Source: CAYLLN01 sp036496265 (lineage in GTDB: Bacteria; Planctomycetota; Planctomycetia; Pirellulales; Pirellulaceae). From it: a stretch of DNA of 24,568 bases. Every line of letters begins with the position of its first letter. Within the stretch, counting starts at the first letter, position 1. Shown here piece by piece: positions 22,172 to 24,568 of this stretch. Location: NCBI GenBank assembly GCA_036496265.1, contig DASXLL010000128.1, forward strand, positions 1-24,568. Reading direction: 5' to 3'. The notes below the pieces were generated by a model. It worked only from the letters and a program-made list of their open reading frames with translations, had not been told where the DNA came from and did no database searches. Made by a program: the position numbers and the translations under genes.

Positions 22172-23233
22172 TTACAGTGGGTTTTTGCGGTCTTGCCAGG
22201 CGAAGTTGGCTTTTTTCGCGACGAGCGTCTTTTCGGCGAAGGCGCCGATTTTTTCTTTCACGTCGAAGCTGTTGCTGAGCAGCTTGACACCGGCGAGCTT
22301 TGTGTCGGGCTTGATCACAAAGATGTCCTTGCTGTCGGATTTCGAGTGGAGCGTTTCGAGTTGCTTGTGGAGCTTATCGACTTCGCTATTGGACTTGGAA
22401 TCTTCGGCCCCGACGACGAGCAGCATGGCAATATTCGTTGAGACGCCGGGAACGGTCATTGCTTCACGGAAAGCAACGCCTTTGAACGCGGCAAGCGGCG
22501 AAAGGAGCACGAGCGCTTTCACGTCTTTGCCGAGCTTATAAGCGGGGAGATCCTGCTTGGCCCAATCCAGGCCGGCGAAGCGGACAGCGAGGATGGCGCC
22601 GAACTCCGCGCCGACGACGCACAACTGCTCGATATTGAGGTCGCCGGAGTTGTTTTTTTCGAGCAAGTATTTTTTCGAGGCTTCGATGTCATAGACCATC
22701 GATTCGAGCTGCGGCTTCGTCATCTTGTCGGGGTCCAGCGACTTCGAACTGCCGTCTCCGAGCTTTTGCGATTTGCTCTGGCCGTGACCGCGGAGATCGG
22801 GGGCAATCGCGGCGTGACCCAGCGTCTGCAAATAGACGGCCAAGGCGTGCATGTCGCCGCGCTGGCCATCGAGACCGTGGACCAGGATAAACGGCACGGC
22901 TTCTTTCTTCAGCGTGCCGGGGTAATACGTCGCCTTGATCGACAAGCCGTCCTTGGTGTCGAGGCCGATGTCTTCCGGTTCGGGGACTTTGGGGCCCTTC
23001 TTGGCTTGAGGCGACGCGGTTGCCTTGGCGGCGCCGGGGTTCGTCGCGGAGGGGGCGACCGGAACTTTGGGACCGGCAGGTGTTTTGGCACCGGGCGGGA
23101 CGGGCGCTTTGGTGGTCGGCGGGAACGGTCCCTTTTTCGGCGGCGCGGGGACTTGGGCCTGGATTTCGGCCGTGAAAAATGCCCCGAGAATGAGAATCAA
23201 ACCAACTCGACAACACGATCCAGAAAAAGGCAT
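22172..23233 (-). CDS. Secreted alpha/beta-hydrolase-fold protein lacking the usual nucleophile
   Basis: The product is 353 residues with a signal peptide (VGLILILGAFFTAEIQA, cut before QVPAP). A Pro/Ala/Lys-rich linker (about 27-85) follows, then an alpha/beta-hydrolase domain: FILVHGLDGQRGDMHALA (oxyanion-loop region), IAPDLRGHGQS, and strand 5 with its elbow LCVVGAEFGAILAVRFA. The nucleophile position of G-x-S-x-G is Glu (GAEFGA, about Glu210). I cannot find a convincing catalytic His near the end either, although LLVVGAEDS could supply the Asp. It may therefore be a non-catalytic relative or use another mechanism. GGAG lies nine bases before the ATG. A hairpin follows the stop. Confidence 0.85.
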   Translation of the reverse strand: MPFSGSCCRVGLILILGAFFTAEIQAQVPAPPKKGPFPPTTKAPVPPGAKTPAGPKVPVAPSATNPGAAKATASPQAKKGPKVPEPEDIGLDTKDGLSIKATYYPGTLKKEAVPFILVHGLDGQRGDMHALAVYLQTLGHAAIAPDLRGHGQSKSQKLGDGSSKSLDPDKMTKPQLESMVYDIEASKKYLLEKNNSGDLNIEQLCVVGAEFGAILAVRFAGLDWAKQDLPAYKLGKDVKALVLLSPLAAFKGVAFREAMTVPGVSTNIAMLLVVGAEDSKSNSEVDKLHKQLETLHSKSDSKDIFVIKPDTKLAGVKLLSNSFDVKEKIGAFAEKTLVAKKANFAWQDRKNPL

Positions 23234-23527
23234 GGAAAGACGCTCCGCTCGCTAGAAATCCGCCCCCGGCGGCCGCCGCGATCATGCGGCTGTGCTATTA
23301 GTTATGGTAGCTAGCGGCCGGCGGAGCGTCAAATGAAAGGTAAGTGGTGAGTAGGTGAGTGGTGAGTGGTGTACTTTGGCAATGGGCAGGAAAAAATCGC
23401 GGTTTTTGGCGATTCGCGGCTCAATCAGAAGACGATTGGCTAATGCTCTTCGAGGACAATAACTTCGAATCGATCGGTGGGCCGGCGCGAGCAAGGTCGC
23501 TTGTCTCACCCTACCTGGTACGCCTCA
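23234..23527. repeat. Gap with simple repeat and GTGGGCCGGCG copy
   Basis: It contains the promoter of the hydrolase-like gene, a GTGAGTGGTGAG tract (23341-23372) and a GTGGGCCGGCG...CTCACCCTAC repeat (23476-23514) whose end is 13 bases from the next stop codon. No gene recognised. Confidence 0.65.
23304..23332 (-). promoter_or_regulatory. Candidate promoter of the hydrolase-like gene
   Basis: On the minus strand: TTGACG (23327-23332), 17-base spacer, TACCAT (23304-23309). The -35 is the same as at the FlgI-like promoter; the -10 matches four of six bases. Confidence 0.45.
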
Positions 23528-24187
23528 CTAATTTGCCAAAAAGCGGGCGTCGGTGCCGAAACCATTACTCAATTCGACGGGATAGAAGTCGTTGGCGATC
23601 CGCTCGGCGAGGACGCCGATGAAGATGGTGCGAAAGTTGGCTTCGTTCTCGGTGACGTGACGAGCGCCATTTTCGGGCCAGGCGATTTCTTTGGGCGCGG
23701 ATTCATAAACCAACTCGCCACCTTTTTTCATGTCATAAACCTTCACGCCGATTTTCGCGCGGCCTTTGAGGAGCGTTTGGCCTTCGTGGAGGTTGAAGTT
23801 GAGGAGGTCGATGCCAACGACCATGTCGGCTTTCACGCCGCGGCCGACGTCGCGGTAGTCGGTGACGTCGTCGCCGTGGCTGTCGAGCCAGTCGGCCACT
23901 TCAGTTTGGCGGACGATTTTGATATCAGAAACATTCTTGCCCAGTGTCATCGCGACGGCCTTGGCGACTGTGTCAGCTTCGCCGCCGGGGCCGCTCAAGG
24001 AATTGGCATCGAGACAGACGACGGCGACTCGCTTGCCTTTGAGGCCATCGAATTCGACCTCGGTCATTTCCGGGCCGTGAATGAGCCAGGCGACCGTGGC
24101 GATCGGGCCGCAGCCCGTGGTGACGGACAACAAGCAGACCGCCACTGGGACTAGTCCACGGCTGATGGAACGAGAGGAAGCACGCAT
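23528..24187 (-). CDS. Small lipoprotein of unknown function
   Basis: The product is 219 residues from the ATG at 24187, which has AAGGG eight bases upstream; an in-frame ATG at 24220 would lengthen the signal region implausibly. The signal peptide LVPVAVCLLSVTTGC ends in a lipobox-like Cys26. The mature part is an alpha/beta domain (KGKRVAVVCLDANSL, VAKAVAMTLGKNVSDIKIV, ADMVVGIDLLNFNLHEGQ, GRAKIGVKVYDM) that recalls the CsgG/LpoB-like nucleotide-fold lipoproteins, though the match is by impression only. It probably sits in the outer membrane. The gene is single, with a weak candidate promoter, TTGAAC-N17-TACTCT (24262-24290). Confidence 0.75.
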   Translation of the reverse strand: MRASSRSISRGLVPVAVCLLSVTTGCGPIATVAWLIHGPEMTEVEFDGLKGKRVAVVCLDANSLSGPGGEADTVAKAVAMTLGKNVSDIKIVRQTEVADWLDSHGDDVTDYRDVGRGVKADMVVGIDLLNFNLHEGQTLLKGRAKIGVKVYDMKKGGELVYESAPKEIAWPENGARHVTENEANFRTIFIGVLAERIANDFYPVELSNGFGTDARFLAN

Positions 24188-24435
24188 CGAGCAATCCCTT
24201 GCCTGAATCAGCGGCGTCATGCCGTGAAATACCTGCTTAGCGCGATTTGCGCGGGCGGCGGAGAGTAGCTGATGAAAATCAGGAGTTCAAGGGCAGTTGG
24301 CTTCAGAGGGGGGGGTAGCGGAACGCCATGTTATGCTGCGCAAAACACAGCCACCCTCCAAAGGTGAGACATTGGGCGGATTGTGGTGGGCCGGCGCTGG
24401 CTGCGCCAGCTTGTCCCACCCTACTATCCTGAGTA
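24188..24435. repeat. Gap between lipoprotein gene and transposase remnant
   Basis: It has the upstream region of the lipoprotein gene, a G-run (24307-24314), and a GTGGGCCGGCGCTGGCTGCG repeat with a CAGC/GCTG hairpin core (24386-24424). The sequence CTGAGTATTACCCACA (24429-24444) next to the transposase stop could be the insertion-element end. Confidence 0.55.
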
Positions 24436-24567
24436 TTACCCACATTTGTATTGCGCATCTGCACCCCGGGCGAGGAGTAGGATTTTTTCGAAGCCGCGCC
24501 AGAGAGTGATCCAGCCGGGTTCGCCATCGCATTTTCGGCCGAGGTGGCCGCCGAGGCCGGCGACGGC
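24436..24567 (-). CDS. IS4-family (Tn5-type) transposase, C-terminal fragment
   Basis: The minus-strand frame starting at 24567 reads AVAGLGGHLGRKCDGEPGW, then ITLWRGFEKILLLARGADAQ and YKCG before a TAA at 24436-24438. The pattern LGG-x-LGRK-x-DGEPG-x-x-TLWRG is the C-terminal end of IS4/Tn5-type transposases (the region after the catalytic core). The rest lies beyond the window, so it cannot be judged whether the element is intact. The overlapping longer frame in another phase is a shadow. Confidence 0.75.
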   Translation of the reverse strand, partial: AVAGLGGHLGRKCDGEPGWITLWRGFEKILLLARGADAQYKCG

Positions 24568-24568
24568 G

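Noticed and set aside
24287..24532. Open frame of 81 codons at the right edge
   Set aside because: It is out of phase with the transposase C-terminus and is a shadow.

Overview
The window reads as chromosomal DNA of a planctomycete, most likely near the order Pirellulales. This rests on family resemblance recalled from memory, not on a search. The pointers are a GC-rich, loosely packed layout, a conserved small planctomycete-type protein (13758-14090), a FlgI-like/HEAT lipoprotein, and many short dispersed repeats of the kind common in these genomes. Those repeats read as PTRSVSEG, TGKMPVP, VGSAHH or SPLSPWERAGVRV when translated.

Layout. At the left edge lies a TPR/O-GlcNAc-transferase-like protein whose reading frame runs off the window (3-2162, +). 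It converges on smc (2167-5847, -) with four bases between the stop codons. Next come a FlgI-like lipoprotein with HEAT-like repeats (5996-7936, -) and a YfcE-type phosphoesterase (8101-8661, +). A translationally coupled HAD phosphatase/ROK kinase pair follows (10126 to 8685, -), then dapF (10397-11236, -) and an HTH protein whose tail is largely repeat-derived (11341-12309, -). The stretch 12310-14360 is repeat-rich and holds one zinc-ribbon-like protein (12743-13273, +) and one small conserved protein (13758-14090, -). A GT39-like membrane glycosyltransferase lies just upstream of a very large AsmA-like protein (19083 to 14359, -). The right part holds an MFS transporter (19360-21009, +), tilS (21028-22059, -), an alpha/beta-hydrolase-like secreted protein (22172-23233, -) and a small lipoprotein (23528-24187, -). 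At the right edge is the C-terminus of an IS4/Tn5-type transposase (24436-24567, -).

How the genes fit together. Chromosome segregation (smc), lysine/peptidoglycan precursor synthesis (dapF), tRNA-Ile lysidine synthesis (tilS) and envelope functions (AsmA-like protein, GT39, lipoproteins) are housekeeping. No gene cluster forms a recognisable defence or biosynthetic system. The unusual layer is the repeats. At least eight families sit in the gaps and also invade gene ends and gene interiors. They add in-frame segments to smc, the HTH protein and the AsmA-like protein, supply stop codons or C-termini to three genes, form recurrent 3'-end hairpins, and appear to supply the ribosome-binding site of tilS, which has no ATG, GTG or TTG start.

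Limits: everything here was read by eye; no search, alignment or folding program was run.
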